Origin: Calonectria ilicicola
Taxonomy: Eukaryota > Ascomycota > Sordariomycetes > Hypocreales > Nectriaceae
NCBI GenBank assembly: GCA_020809705.1
Contig: CP085832.1
Coordinates: forward strand, 3,844,001 to 3,908,000
Reading direction: 5' to 3'
DNA length: 64,000 nucleotides
Each line of letters opens with the position of its first letter. Positions within the stretch are counted from its first letter, which is position 1. The notes under the pieces were generated by a model. It did no database searches. It worked only from the letters and a program-made list of their open reading frames with translations, and was not told where the DNA came from. The translations under genes and the position numbers were made by a program. Positions 42,719 through 55,153 of the stretch are shown piece after piece.

Positions 42719-44876
42719 GCTGTTTTTTTTTTTCGACAGTTAACGGTTTTCACCAATACAGTAACAAGGAGACAAAAGAACTAAGAAAAAGATCGGATCC
42801 TACCAGGAGTCCGGCCATGGACTTTTTATTACACAGGGGACACGATGTTACGCCCAATCCGGGTAGCTCGGGACCTCGCGCTCGCGGGAATCGGACGGTC
42901 GCTACACTAGCGGAGTTGCGGACAATCTGACAAATACAGGACCACGATGCCACTAATGACCGAGGGGGGGCGCGTCTTTGGAGCGGAGTTTTTAGGTAAA
43001 AGAGCGTGCATGGGTCTCAAACCTGGACCTGGACCCATTCTCCCGGGAGCTGAAGGCAGCAAATCCCTGTACTCCGCGAAAGTGTATTCCTAGCTTCCAT
43101 CTGGAAATGCAACCTGACCTGGGCCAGAATTTAGGGCTGATGCGGGGCTTGGAAAAGGAGCCGGAGCTGAGACGACACCTGAATGGAAAGTGCCGGTATT
43201 CCGAAATGGCTTGAATCGCCAAGTTGGCTTGAGAAGTCAGGACTTGGTTGTGCTTACGAAACGGGGCAAATTGGTCGTCTCACTCACAGTTTCACCATTT
43301 CAGGTACCAGTGAAGAAAGTCATCACGAATGGTGGTTTTTACCTGTCCTCGTTGCGTTACAAATATTTGGATTGGTTGGAAATGGGATTCTGGGGTAATT
43401 TAAGTTTACCCAAAACCCACCGTTTTTAATTCACAATAGCCTCGACCAAGCCACTGGTTCCGGAAGAAGCCTTCAGTAGCCAAGGTTGTGCGCGAAGGTA
43501 TCCGATCTGGTTTGTCCTATTGAATTTACGCCGCTTCTCCTGACCAAAACTCCGATAGGCCCGCATGAAGGCTGTGGAAGAAAATGTACAAATGGAATTT
43601 GCATTTGCAGCATCCATGATGGCTGCTGCAATGCTTGTCCTGAGTCGTAATCGAAACATATTGAGTGACGGAAGTTAATACACAAGTATATGCTGCGTAG
43701 GCGACGAGTGAAAATACAATGGAAATTCGATAGTGTTGTCTGGTTTATAGGCTTTTTCCCCCTAATTTGATCTGAACTGGTATTAATCTGGAATCAATGA
43801 ATCGGCCATAATTGGCCTTCCGCGCGGGGTACCCTGGGTCTCTGGATTCACAAAGCTCACATGTGTGGTAAAAAACTCTAACTCTGGGATGAAGACCGAA
43901 GCAACAGCTATAATGTGGCACTATCGAGAGGCGAGTCCGATTTATTTGCCATCTTATTTATTTTTAAGCTGATGTGTCATTTCAGCTTTCGCTTTTGAAA
44001 CATCTCCAGTTCCCGTTCATTCTGGGCAGTCCTGTATGTACAACTATTAGGTGAGTTCTCGAACTAAATTTGGTGAGAGCATCTAGTTGCTAATCCTAGT
44101 ATCAAGAGGGTCAAGCGGAAAGCCAAACTCAACCACACCATCAGCTTCCAAAGAAACCGGCGAGACCACCAAGTCGACATCCGGCGCCACAACCACTATT
44201 GTCTCAATTTCGGTTATTATAGCCGACCTGTGATTGCAACTTATAAATGTATAGAGACATGATTATAGTTGATTAATCAAGAGGTGGAGAATCATCGCCA
44301 CTAGATCATGCTTAGAGAATATAATAAGAAACAAACACTATATCCTCAGCTAGCCTGGGCAGTTAGTGCAATAAAATGAGGGTTTTCCTGTGCGCACGCA
44401 TACATTTTGCCAACTACGCACATAAAGAAAATCGCAATAATATTCCAGTAAAATATTGAAAGAAAAGAATTAAAAATGGTTCGCTGAAACGATTTCGGGT
44501 GGTATTTCCCGCCTTACATATCGTCAAATAGCTCAGATTCCACTTTCACTTGGCGCACCGAGTCTGATAGGTGCGGACCAGGCTTTGGCGGTATCGAGGA
44601 AAATCATCGCCGCAATAAGGCGGCCGAGTCACATGTTCGCATTTTATTGGGTTACGTCCCGTTAATTCTGTGGCCACTAACATGCTGTGCCACCACGCCA
44701 AGATGCGGGAGTGTCAGCAAAGCTGTCTATTCGAGTTAGATGCTTCTGAAAGGTGGTCAGGCAGCCTAATGTGCAAATCAAAAATTTAAATATCTCAAAT
44801 GCACAGAATTGTTTCTATCCCGAATTCTGATATAATTTGATGATTCAAAAACCTGCAGTTTTTACATAGCCCGACG
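42719..44876. other. Divergent intergenic region
   Basis: About 2.2 kb separates the membrane acyltransferase gene from the second HET gene. The only notable item is a 44-codon Ser/Thr-rich open stretch (44101-44233), preceded by an intron-like GTGAGT..CTAATCCTAG; it is too short to call a gene. A homopurine/homopyrimidine-like AT bias is present at 43730-44000. Confidence 0.35.
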
Positions 44877-46718
44877 ATGCCGGAGTTTCGCTTCCAACAA
44901 CTGGACACCAGCCTGACAGAAATTCGGCTGCTTGATCTGCTTCCAGTTACCAGCGATAAAATATCTTGTAATATTCGACATGTTTCACTACCAAAAGCTA
45001 CCAAATATGAAGCATTGTCATATTGTTGGGGTAGTATGTCTCGCACAAGAGCAATCTCCGTAAATGGCGATGACTTTTGGGTGACAGAGAATTTGTATGC
45101 GGCATTGAGCCGACTGAAAGATGACTCAAGATGCCGGACTCTTTGGGTTGATGCAATTTGTATTGATCAGAAGAATATCCCGGAAAAGAATATCCAGGTG
45201 CCGCTTATGAGGACAATATATGAGTCGTGCAGCAAAGTTGTCGTCTGGCTGGGAGAGCAAAATTCTCATACAGAATTGGCCTTTGATGCATTAAAATACA
45301 TGGCGAATCTGTTGGATGAACAACCTGACACGAAAATCATTGGTACGCGGTGGAGGGCGGCACAACGCGGAGCGAAGTCTACAGATGGGTTTTGGGCCAG
45401 GCTCCGAGATCGATTTGAGACACTCGATGGCATTCGAGTTCTCGGATCAATATTTGAAAGGCAATGGTTCCAAAGGGTTTGGATTGTTCAAGAGTTGTCC
45501 GTGAGCCCCGATGCAGTGGTAATGTGTGGAGAATATGAAACGAGAGGGGAGACAATCGAAAAAGCGTACCAACTTTCTACGGCCGTTTTCGATATGGAGG
45601 ATCACCTTGGCGATCTTGTTTCCTTCAGAAAAAATTGGCAAAAAGGAAGCTCTGGTGACGTCTTTGCTCAAATGATGCTTGGGTGGAACCAGAACGCCAC
45701 TGATGCAAGGGACAAAATTTACGCTTTGATGGGCCTCGTTTCTGACAAAAGCGTCCAAGTTCCGGTCACGGTCGACTACGGAAAGGGAGTTAAGGATGTC
45801 TTCCAAGAATTTACCGAAAAGTACATTGAAACGACTAAGAATATCGATATACTTGGGGTCAGTCGAGGCTGTCGTGCCACTGACGACTGGGAATCGCCGT
45901 CATGGGCCCTCGATGATAAATATGATAAGATCACACAGCCATTTTCTCAGCACTCGCTATCTCCAATTGGCGACATTGAACACACGAAACAGTTTCAATC
46001 TGGAGGAAGTGGCGTTTGCCAAACATTCTTGTCCAATGATCATTCACTGTTGGGGATTTCTGGCATGTCCTTGGAGACGATCAAGGACATGAGTGTCAAT
46101 TTTTGTTATATCACACCAGGAAAATCAGTTAGAGGGGTAATAATTGATCCGTGGTCAAATTTGGCCAACTTTGTTGCCTTCTATATGGATGCTAGGCGCG
46201 TCTGCGATGTTGCAGAAGGCAAGACGTATGTGCACACTGGGCAAAATCTTCGCGATGCATTCTGGCAGACACTTCAAGTTTTCGAGCCTCAATGGACAGA
46301 TTCGGATGATACATCTGAGTTGCGCGACGAATGTGTCAAATTTGACACATTTGCTATTCAAGCCTCAAGAAAATTGCCAAAATGGAACATCAAAGCAGCA
46401 AAAATGTTAGGGAATCTGCAACTTCATGTCACTGTTGCAAAAGACATCCTACAGGGAAGCACAGTGCAAAAGTTTTTCACTAAAGCGTACGCGGCATGGA
46501 AAAGAAGGCTAATTCTACTTGAGAATGGTTATATTGGGCTTGGTCCAAGACATGCACAAATTGGAGATACGGTTGTTCTACTTCAAGGGCGCAAGTCACC
46601 TCTTATTGCCCGTCAGATAGATACTCGATGGAGAGTTGTAGGTGATTGCTATATCCATGGTGTCATGAGGGGAGAGAGATTCGATCAGGAAAATTGTCGT
46701 ACCATGTGGTTCGAGTGA
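44877..46718 (+). CDS. HET domain protein (heterokaryon incompatibility)
   Basis: Intronless, 613 residues. HET domain at roughly 40-210: KYEALSYCWGS, then TLWVDAICIDQKNIPEKN and FQRVWIVQELSV, which are the three classical blocks; the RDKIYALMGL block follows. Compared with the HET gene at 15-17 kb this copy has a canonical ICIDQ block and lacks the intron, so the two belong to different subfamilies. The C-terminal half has no recognisable sensor domain. HET proteins trigger cell death on non-self contact. The start at 44877 gives the normal short lead into the domain. It converges on the CFEM-7TM receptor gene. Confidence 0.9.
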   Translation: MPEFRFQQLDTSLTEIRLLDLLPVTSDKISCNIRHVSLPKATKYEALSYCWGSMSRTRAISVNGDDFWVTENLYAALSRLKDDSRCRTLWVDAICIDQKNIPEKNIQVPLMRTIYESCSKVVVWLGEQNSHTELAFDALKYMANLLDEQPDTKIIGTRWRAAQRGAKSTDGFWARLRDRFETLDGIRVLGSIFERQWFQRVWIVQELSVSPDAVVMCGEYETRGETIEKAYQLSTAVFDMEDHLGDLVSFRKNWQKGSSGDVFAQMMLGWNQNATDARDKIYALMGLVSDKSVQVPVTVDYGKGVKDVFQEFTEKYIETTKNIDILGVSRGCRATDDWESPSWALDDKYDKITQPFSQHSLSPIGDIEHTKQFQSGGSGVCQTFLSNDHSLLGISGMSLETIKDMSVNFCYITPGKSVRGVIIDPWSNLANFVAFYMDARRVCDVAEGKTYVHTGQNLRDAFWQTLQVFEPQWTDSDDTSELRDECVKFDTFAIQASRKLPKWNIKAAKMLGNLQLHVTVAKDILQGSTVQKFFTKAYAAWKRRLILLENGYIGLGPRHAQIGDTVVLLQGRKSPLIARQIDTRWRVVGDCYIHGVMRGERFDQENCRTMWFE

Positions 46719-47355
46719 GACCTCTCGTACGAGAAAGAGATAGGTATGACCTCCACATGGGGCCACGGCATGACGGTCTGATCTAGGCTACCGAGGTTGC
46801 CATGTTTGGGTCGCCACGATTTGGTCAAACGTCTAGGGGAGTTCCATTTAGACCACGTTAATTCCTCGGGTTGGTCATTGCACCTGACGAGTCCTTGGGT
46901 CTAGACTCCACCAACTGGTCTAGACCAGCCTGGCCCACAGCCACGAATCTGTCGGCATAAGACCGATCTAACTAAATAATAAGCTACTCAGTACCCTTGC
47001 ATAAGTGGGCATGCACGCATGGTATGATTTGAACAATTGAAATGCTGAGTCATAAAATACCCCGTATCTTCGACTGCTCTACGTGGAAGCATTTCTCACT
47101 CACAATGAGGAGAGTATTGAACTTGGAAATCCTCATCCGAAATAGCTAAGTAAATGCAAATTGAGGTTTGGAATTGATCGAATTTTCAATCAACTTCTGC
47201 ACGACAGGCAGCTAAGGTTAATTTTATTTTACAACCATATTAAAGATACAAGAATTTAGAAGATAATGACTATTGTTATATTACGCCACATACTTGAGTA
47301 GAATGTTAAACCCCGTGACAGCTAACTGACTATACTATATAGGAATTGTATCTAT
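46719..47355. other. Convergent 3' intergenic
   Basis: Between HET and receptor genes. The GC-rich 46740-46940 segment has short palindromes, notably CTGGTCTAGACCAG at 46915-46928, and TTTAGACC/GGGTCTAGAC similar units nearby. The remainder is AT-rich. No gene is seen. Confidence 0.4.
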
Positions 47356-48679
47356 CTATGCACTCTGTACACTCGTCCCCCGAGCTCTAGTTGAGGAATC
47401 CCCACTAACTCTCTTAATGATCATTTCTGGGTTGGGAGCTCCACCAATCCGAGGTAGTATGCGAACAAGTGTGACTCGTAACGCTGGCATGCAAGCACAG
47501 ATGATGGCGACATCCATCTCAATAATTGACCATACTGCAACATTCAAAAAGTCCCAGCTCGGGTTATCAGTATCCTCACTGAAGCTGACCAATGCCTGAA
47601 GACGAACTACGCTGATTATTGTGACACTAGGGCAGGGTAAGTGGGTGCATAAGCTCGAATAAGAGGGATAACCTTACAATATTCCGACAGAAAACATCAT
47701 ACCAACCCCGATCTTTTTCTTCCAATCGAGTCCAAGACTTTGTAGTTGTGATAAAGGAAGTATAATCATCCATATGCCGAGAGCAATGCTCAAAGCAGCA
47801 TTAGACCAGGCAACGGCGTTGTAATCCATGCAATAGCCATCTGACTTTTCAAACCAACTTGTCCAGAAATGGCTCCTCGGAGTACACTGGAAAGTAGCAA
47901 GAAAAATAAATGGCAAGCCTGTAATACTATTAAAGGCAATGGTGACCCAGAATATGCGTCGAACATATTTCGAAGTGAAGACGCGTAGATAGAGAAATAG
48001 CATGGCGTTCTTCATAAGAGGAACTTGGACGTAGTAGAGGATTTCCGTGTACCAAAGATATTTCAAAAATGCTGTGATATTACTGGGTGGTAGGGTCCAG
48101 ACGTCGCGACCCATTCCATTGGGTATGCTCCCAAACATAATGATGCATTGGACTGCGAGAGCACAAGCATAGGTAGCTAATGTGAACCAGTCATCAAGAC
48201 CTATGTTAAGCTTCCATAAGATCTTAGATACAAACCTCTGAATGACTAGTAAGCCAGAGAGAATGCTTAAGAAGCTGGTAGCGATCCCGAAGCGCCCAGT
48301 CCTGTTGCGCGGAGGAATACCGCAGTCTTGCAGTGCAAGATTTTTAGCTCCTGGAAGGGAGTTAGTTAAGGATTACAAGATTGAATGAGAAGCATACTGA
48401 GGGCCTCAACGACAGTGCAGTTGTCTACAATGCACCTCCCGCTCTCAGCTATGAAAATATCGTTTGTACACATGCATGTTGTATTGCTTCCACCACAAGG
48501 CCCATTTGCTACAGCCTGAGTGAAGCAATTGAACTATGAATTCTTAGCACCCGCATACGTTACCGGGAGATCAAAATACATACTGCGCACTGGGGAAGCT
48601 CGGTGATATTTGAAGACTGAGCTCCCACTACCGGCAATATCACCAGTAGAGTGAAGACTTTGATCCGGAGAATTTTCAT
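47356..48679 (-). CDS. CFEM-domain seven-helix receptor (PTH11-type)
   Basis: Four exons with introns 47627-47677, 48351-48397 and 48534-48583 encode 391 residues. Exon 1 carries a signal peptide. The spliced extracellular part has the cysteines of a CFEM domain: P-x-C-A-x2-C, then G-P-C, T-T-C-M-C, R-C, N-C and Q-D-C. A rhodopsin-like seven-helix body follows, with YTEILYYVQVPLMKNAML and helices ending in a basic cytoplasmic tail. Proteins with CFEM plus 7TM are fungal receptors such as Pth11, which sense surface or host cues. The gene was assembled by splice phase from separate frames; the joins are consistent throughout. The ligand is unknown. Confidence 0.85.
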
Positions 48680-49495
48680 GGTGGCACTGGAGTGGTGCGG
48701 GGTAAAGACCACCCAGTTGCAGGCTGAAGATAATAGTACCTTCTAATATGACCAGACGAACAAATTTAGAACGACCCAAATGATCGTGGTGTGAGGTGCG
48801 GGGATTCGCGGTGGTGAAGAGGACAATGGTTACAGATCTGTTCCTGCGCGTAAACGCGTAGCGATGCGACGATGACAGACATAACCCCATGTCCCTGTTT
48901 GCCACCTGTCAAACCCTTCATCTTTTCCATTTACCGTGGAATGTGTGGAGAAGCTTCTTTCTGTGGCGTTCATGGAGGCTGCATCATTGGTTATCTGCGG
49001 AGCCAGTGGATTGTGGAACAACTTTTAGAATGCTGTTCATCAGTTCTTAGTTTAATCCGACACTTTACGAGTCAAGGACTAACCCCTTTTCATCGATGCG
49101 GAATGTGCAGAAAGGATCTAGTGAGTTCTGGGAGCGAGAAGCAATGTCACATGGCATGAGCGATCAGACTAATGAGAATGATGGTATGAAAGCTTAAACT
49201 ACCCAACTGTATTTAGTCCACTTGGTTAGAACTCGTTTGTGACCAACGAGGACCGGATGAATTTGAGAGTCAATTCTCAGAAGAAAAATACTAGCCATTG
49301 GCTGGTTAATTATTACAGCCTGGTGCTTTCTATGTTTAAACCGATCCCCGTACCGCCTGCCTGCCCATCCGTCGACCATCGACTATTAAGCATGAGTCAT
49401 ACATGCTCGTCTATCATTAAGACTATGAAAAGTTGAACGAATTCGTGGACCCTTGTAAATGGCCCGATGTTCAGTGAAATTACTAGGCAACTGCA
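48680..49495. other. Intergenic, receptor promoter and permease 3' flank
   Basis: No gene is seen. Short frames on both strands start without family similarity. The 48680-49000 part should be the promoter of the receptor gene. Confidence 0.4.
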
Positions 49496-51173
49496 TTAAT
49501 CGAACTTTTGAGCGGGAGGGCCCTTGAAGACTACATATAATTGTTAGTAACCTGAGCCTATGCCGGGTAAAAAACATTGCACTTACTTTTGCGTCCGCGG
49601 ATGATGAACCAAATCGCCACTAGAACAGCGATGCCAACCAAGACAACCGACGCATAGTTCATCAGTGATGCATCAGCGAGGGGCCTGGTGACGGGTAGAC
49701 TGAAGAGGAAGCATTCAAAGGCAATCCAGAACATGGCAATGGTATTGACAGTCCATCCGATAACGTTTGGCAGTTTCCACTCAGCATGGGCCACGTGTGT
49801 TCGCCTGTTCCACATGCTGATACCAATGGGGATAGCATAGGACACCTCCATTGCAATGGTCGAGCAGGAAACAAAAGCATTGAAGGCTGTCGCATTACCA
49901 AGAGAAATGAGACCCAAGAGCATCTCGACTGCAGTCATCAACAAGAGGGCGTTGACAGGTACGCCATACTTGGGATGAATCTTCGAGAAGATGGATGAGC
50001 CAGGCAAAGCTCCGTCTCTAGCAAATGCCCAGGTGTAGCGAGATGCAGTCAACGACACAGCGACTGTGCAGAAGAGGACGATGACCAAAACAATGATGTT
50101 GAGGGCTAGGCTGCCAGCCATGTTTTTCATAACACGATCAAAGATGTAAGGTAGAGCCTGACCTCCGGGAGCCAACATGATATCCTCCAGGGGTGGGAGG
50201 GTAGCGCAAATGGGAATGATGAATGTCAGACCCACGACACAGGCGATGGGGATAGAGATACCAAGGACGGTGGGAACCTGGGTTCGTGGCTTCTGCACTT
50301 CTTCCGCCATCGAGCAGATGAGGCCCATGGCAGCGAATGTGTAAGACGGCGGCAGCATGCCAATGAAGAAGGAGAAACCTCCCCACCCAGACAAGGAATC
50401 GTCATAGTATCCTAAGGTGTCCTTGACGCTGTGTCGGCCACTGTCAGCACTGACACTCAAAGCGATCATGATGACAATAAGCGCCATAACGTTCCATGCA
50501 GTAGCAATGCTATCGAGCATGGGCAGCACCTTATTTCCGAAGATAAGCATAGCCAAGGTCAGCAGACACATGAGATAGAAAATCAGCAGCTGGGCCCATG
50601 CAGATACGGTATACCCCTCAATGTAGATGGAAATAATCGCTGAAAGAAATTGCGCAAATCCGAAGTTGACGGAAAGCGCGATAATCCAGTTTCCAGCCAA
50701 AACCAACCAACCGGACATGTATGACAGGGTAACCGCAACCCTCTTGGGCTCTGATGCTCCCACCGGTTTGTTGATGTCGCTAGCGGTCGATGGCTTAGGG
50801 TTCTGAAGCATTTGGAAAGTCCAATAGTAAGGGCCCGACGCGGTTGGGTATAGAGATGCCAGCTCGGCCAAAGAAAGCGCGACAGTCTCGTGGAGCATCA
50901 AGGTGACTAAAGACTCAAAAGTTAAATCTTGGATGTCCAAAAAATTGTGGTTGAACACGACATACCAATCCAGCCGACAAAAATGGTGAGCTGACCACCG
51001 CCGTAAATAGCGCTGATAAGTGGTGCGCCCTCGCCATAGGGAATCGCAAACATGGCCTGGAGCTGGAAGAGAAGCGTGTAAACGGAGCGATTACGCTTCA
51101 ACTTGGGAGCATCGCCCGACTCATCAGAGTCAGCGAACGTCTCGACGTCCCGCTTCTCTGCTTCGGCCGACAT
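49496..51173 (-). CDS. GABA/amino-acid permease (APC superfamily)
   Basis: Three exons (introns 49531-49586 and 50907-50965) encode 520 residues, the usual length for the fungal UGA4/choline-type family. About twelve membrane helices are visible. The family landmarks are an N-terminal charged tail, FAIPYGEGAPLISAIYGGG-like first helix, then ELASLYPTASGPYYWTF in helix 3 and the MGLICSMAEEVQKPRTQVP loop. The short last exon (49496-49530) restores the family C-terminus GRKIFKGPP, which supports the splice. It probably imports GABA, choline or an amino acid at the plasma membrane; the substrate is not determined. Confidence 0.93.
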
Positions 51174-54056
51174 GATGGTGTTTGGAGAGTTGCTTTTCCG
51201 CGTCTTCCCTTTCACGATCTGCGGGGTGCGTTCAACCTTTTAAGGGAGAAGCACTGACCTGATGCTCATCCACAGCAGACTCGGTTCGACCATCAATGTC
51301 TTGGAACAATATGCACTATTCTCCAAAAAGACTAAGATATGCAGCTGAAGTGGGCTTGCACGCAGCCAATGGCTGCGGGAATCATTTTCCATTTCACCGG
51401 GGATCGTGCTAATTGGAGAGTAGCCTGTGGGCCGGCCCGCGCAGACACGGCAGAGACACGGCAGAGACGCCACTCCCTAACCAAAACAAGTATCGCGATG
51501 CCATGCAATACAACCCAGCACAGCGGTAAGGCTCAGCTCGCCACAGTCAATAACGATCCTAAAGATCGAGGCCTGACGCCAAATCTGTGGGCGGCCACGA
51601 TCACATGTCCGCTAAAACTAGCGGTCTTGAATCAGGCTCATGATGCTGCTGAGCGCAGAGACGTTATTGATCAAGGAGAAAGCAGGTACTGCCAGAGCTG
51701 CAGGGTCTTGGCCTTCATGCCCGTTTCCACTTTTCGAAAACACGCGGCCAAGACCTAATCACATTTTTTGGCCTCAATCCTCAGTGTGACCGGCAGGAAT
51801 GGCGTCAAAACCGGGCATCCCTTCCTATATCAGAGAACGGCGTGAGAACGGCCCGTGCGACTGGGAACAGACGTGAACGCCATAGGCAGGTCAGCGAGCC
51901 GAGGCCAAGACGGTAGCTTCCTGTGCTCCACTGGGCGCGCGTCAAGATGTCTGAGAATACGTTAAGATTCCCTAGTCGTGATTGGTTCACGCTGCCGAGC
52001 CCTCTCCCTTGGTTCACGGGCTAAGGAATAGGCCGTCTCGCCTCCTGCCGCCCGGTTTGGTATTAGCAGCGAATATCATTCCGAAAGTGACGATTCGGCT
52101 ATGAAAAAAAAGATTCCAAGATCGAGGACGCTAAACGCGGTAAAAGCCGGAGTTTCCATCTTGGTGTTTTTTTTTCTTTTTCCTCTTTTTTTCTGGCCAA
52201 TCGTCAATGTTTAGTCAGCCCTTCAACTTCTACCTAAGCGTGCATTTCTAACCTTAACCATGGAGCAGTTTAGTCGACAGATTTAAAGCACGGCCAAAGT
52301 GGAGCCAGATAATTTTCATTTGAGGCATTAGTTAAACTACAGCCTCTCGCAATGACCTTTCCCGTAGCTTTGAATCAACTTGAAGAGAACATTCACTTAC
52401 CCACTAGAAAGCAAGTCTTGGTCGCGTACCAAAAAAGGAAAAGATAATTACTCATGGCGTGCCTTTCATTGATTAATCCGATTTTTTCTGAGCATTTGCG
52501 TGAATTTAATGCGTTATTGGGACAAGTCGCTTGGATCGTACGATATCAGCATTGGAATCAGCTGCCAACTTCTCATCGCTAATTCTCGAAACCGTAGAAG
52601 GATCTATATAGTTAAATAGTGATACACCAAGGAATATAACCGGATATATTCATTTCGGAAGTGCTTGGGGTGCAATTCGCGGAGATATAAAATTAAGTTT
52701 GCGAACTTTAGTCTACCCGTCCCTAATGTAGATTGACGGAGTGCCAAGCACCGAGCTCAGGTGAGGTAAATATTACGGAAATTACTCGGCTTGCACATTA
52801 AGACTCAGTGGGCCATTATGAAACCGCCCTAAGACCACAATTGGCTCTCTCCTTCGGACATAATTGACCACGGATGCCGACTCAGCCATTCAGTAACTGG
52901 CATTGCAAGCCCGGGATACGCACGTGATGCCTGTCGCTCGACGTTAATGTCATCTGAGACAGCCGTTTTTAATGCTCAGATACGGCAAAAATTGGTAGTT
53001 TCTTGGCAAATATTTGCAACCTCCATCACTATTCACAGTTTACATCACTTCCTGGAAGCTGATAAAATGAAGAGCACATATATTCTAGAGCATACCACAA
53101 ACACGCTTCTTTTGGGATGTCAGCACAAGCGCACTTTCTCTCTTTCGCTCCCTCCGACGCGATCATGAAGACCCATATAATGCTTTAGTTACCAGTCTGA
53201 TCCTATGCTTGTCAGAGGGCTGTGGCACCACACATGCAAGACCACAAGAGCGTCGAAAAATCGAGTTTTCTAAATCAAATACAGCTTACCAAGGCAGTTT
53301 GAGATATTAATAGTGCCATACTCGGTTTACAACAATACCCGATAGCCCTTGCCGAGAGTTGGCCCTGGTACCGCTTCAGTATCTTCCGATGTCCCTTTTC
53401 GGTCAATTTCTCGCCGCCACTGCCACAATACCATGCTACGTTACCTTCGAGTCAAAAGGGACTGATTTATGGTGCATAGGACATAGAATGAACATGGGGG
53501 CCATTATTTTGCTTGAGCGGCTTGCAGTTCGCATACGACCCCGTATGCTACTAGCAGATGTTAACGATTCATTTATCTTTATCGCAAATTATTACGCATA
53601 TTATCACATATTTAACCTATAGATTTAGAAAATATACCAACAGACCATATCGTTTCAAACCGATACTCCAAAGAGGTATCGGTCACGAGTACTATCCTAT
53701 TTTCAGCAAATAGAGTTACAACCCCTACCTTCTATGTGGAAACTCATCGGCATGCATCGTACGGGTCCAATCACTCCGGTCATTCCATATGATTAACATG
53801 GGTCAATGAGTCTATGCGGATGTTCAGAGTCCGACATCCCAAGAATACCATGACTGTATGATGTCAGTCTTGGCCAGCATTAACTCCGCTCAAGGTAGAT
53901 ACTCTCAAGTATTTAAAGACAAGTAACATTCTCATCGATAAATATCATTCCTCATCAAACACCACTCTTCATCAAATATCTCTTTGCATCTCCACAGGTT
54001 CCCTATTCAGTTCATTTATTACCTTCAAATAGTCAAACTCTGAAACTCAATCGAAG
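51174..54056. other. Long intergenic region
   Basis: The permease promoter comes first, then about 2.5 kb of AT-rich sequence with no recognised gene. A GC-rich frame at 51339-51758 is rejected. The last 150 bp hold the promoter of the peptide gene, with a TATTTAAAG-like TATA near 53909-53917. Confidence 0.4.
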
Positions 54057-54332
54057 ATGGCCAAGTTCTACTCTCTTCTCACTGTTGTGGCTGTTCTTGC
54101 TACTTCGGCAATGGCCCAATGTATTCACCGAGGTCGTATGTACACATGATGCATATTTCTGAACAGCTCATAACTCATTATTCAGAGCCATGCCCTGGTG
54201 GTTTTGTCGACTGCTGTCAACCAGAGTCCAGCATGTGCATCCGTAAGTTCCTTGCCCGCGTACATACCAAGCAGTAATTCTTATTCATTTGAAGGCGTTC
54301 CTCCTCCTGATGGTCCATGGACCTGCCAGTAA
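54057..54332 (+). CDS. Small secreted six-cysteine peptide, cystine-knot-like
   Basis: Three short exons (introns 54136-54185 and 54243-54294) encode a 57-residue peptide. Residues 1-20 are a signal peptide (MAKFYSLLTVVAVLATSAMA). The mature part has six cysteines in the order C-x6-C-x6-CC-x6-C-x11-C, the framework of the inhibitor cystine knot seen in many peptide families. Because the exons are small the gene is missed by long-frame methods; both splices keep phase and carry GT..AG ends. No family is recognised by sequence beyond the cysteine pattern, so the fold is inference. Possible roles are microbial antagonism or effector function. Confidence 0.68.
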
Positions 54333-55153
54333 GCGGGTTGTTTTGGGGTTAGGGTTGTAACTATGGGATTGGATCTATTCCCACCTCTATAAGAGGTCAG
54401 AACCTCTATGTTACTAGGATTGCCAATCAAGCACCAAAATATTTTGATACTAGCAATGAGATATTGCAACCGTATCTGTGGCAGCTAGCTATTGCAAATC
54501 ATGACATGGCATCATCCGATTCCAATGCATAAATTTACAATTTTCTTCGTATCTTATTTTCCTTCCCTCTCACTCTATAATTTCATCCTGTACGTTGCTT
54601 TCAACAAATCTCCAGCTCTATGTAGAAACTATCGTATCCCTCTCATCTTTGCTCATCATTCACCAAACAGTGTCCATTTGCCAATTTTACTATAACTATG
54701 CCGAGTTTTGGGAACCCGGGTCATCCGAAATCAGACGACAAGTTCTTCGCTGTTCATAGCTATCCAACTTGGAATTTTTTGGTCGGGATTTCCTGTTTTA
54801 GTCAAAACAATTCTTTATCCGATTAGTGTGCATTCGCTCCGTTGTGGGGACTATCAGTCGCCTGACCCCAAAGTGTAAAGCCTAAGCCACGTTTCATCCA
54901 GGTTACATGGATAGGAACTTTCTAGTCTCCGGTGGCCTGTTTGACAGGCCAGTCGACTTTTATCAAAACAATAAGCCGAGCAGAAGTAGATGATAAATCT
55001 TATCCAAATTATATACACTACATATTCATTCTTGTGCATAAATGGTCCAAACAGATCGAGCAATGATTGCAGCAGGCAAACTCACCCACTCATGATGAGC
55101 GCACAAGTTCTTGGTGTAGAGGTACCGCATGTCACTCAATTCGGTGTGCAATC
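54333..55153. other. Intergenic, nothing seen
   Basis: AT-rich flank between the peptide gene and the converging acyl-CoA ligase gene. Includes a small CCTCTATAAGAGG palindrome near 54385-54400. No gene. Confidence 0.4.

Noticed and set aside
51339..51758. 139-codon plus-strand frame upstream of the permease
   Set aside because: No similarity or structure; lies in the promoter region of a well supported divergent gene.
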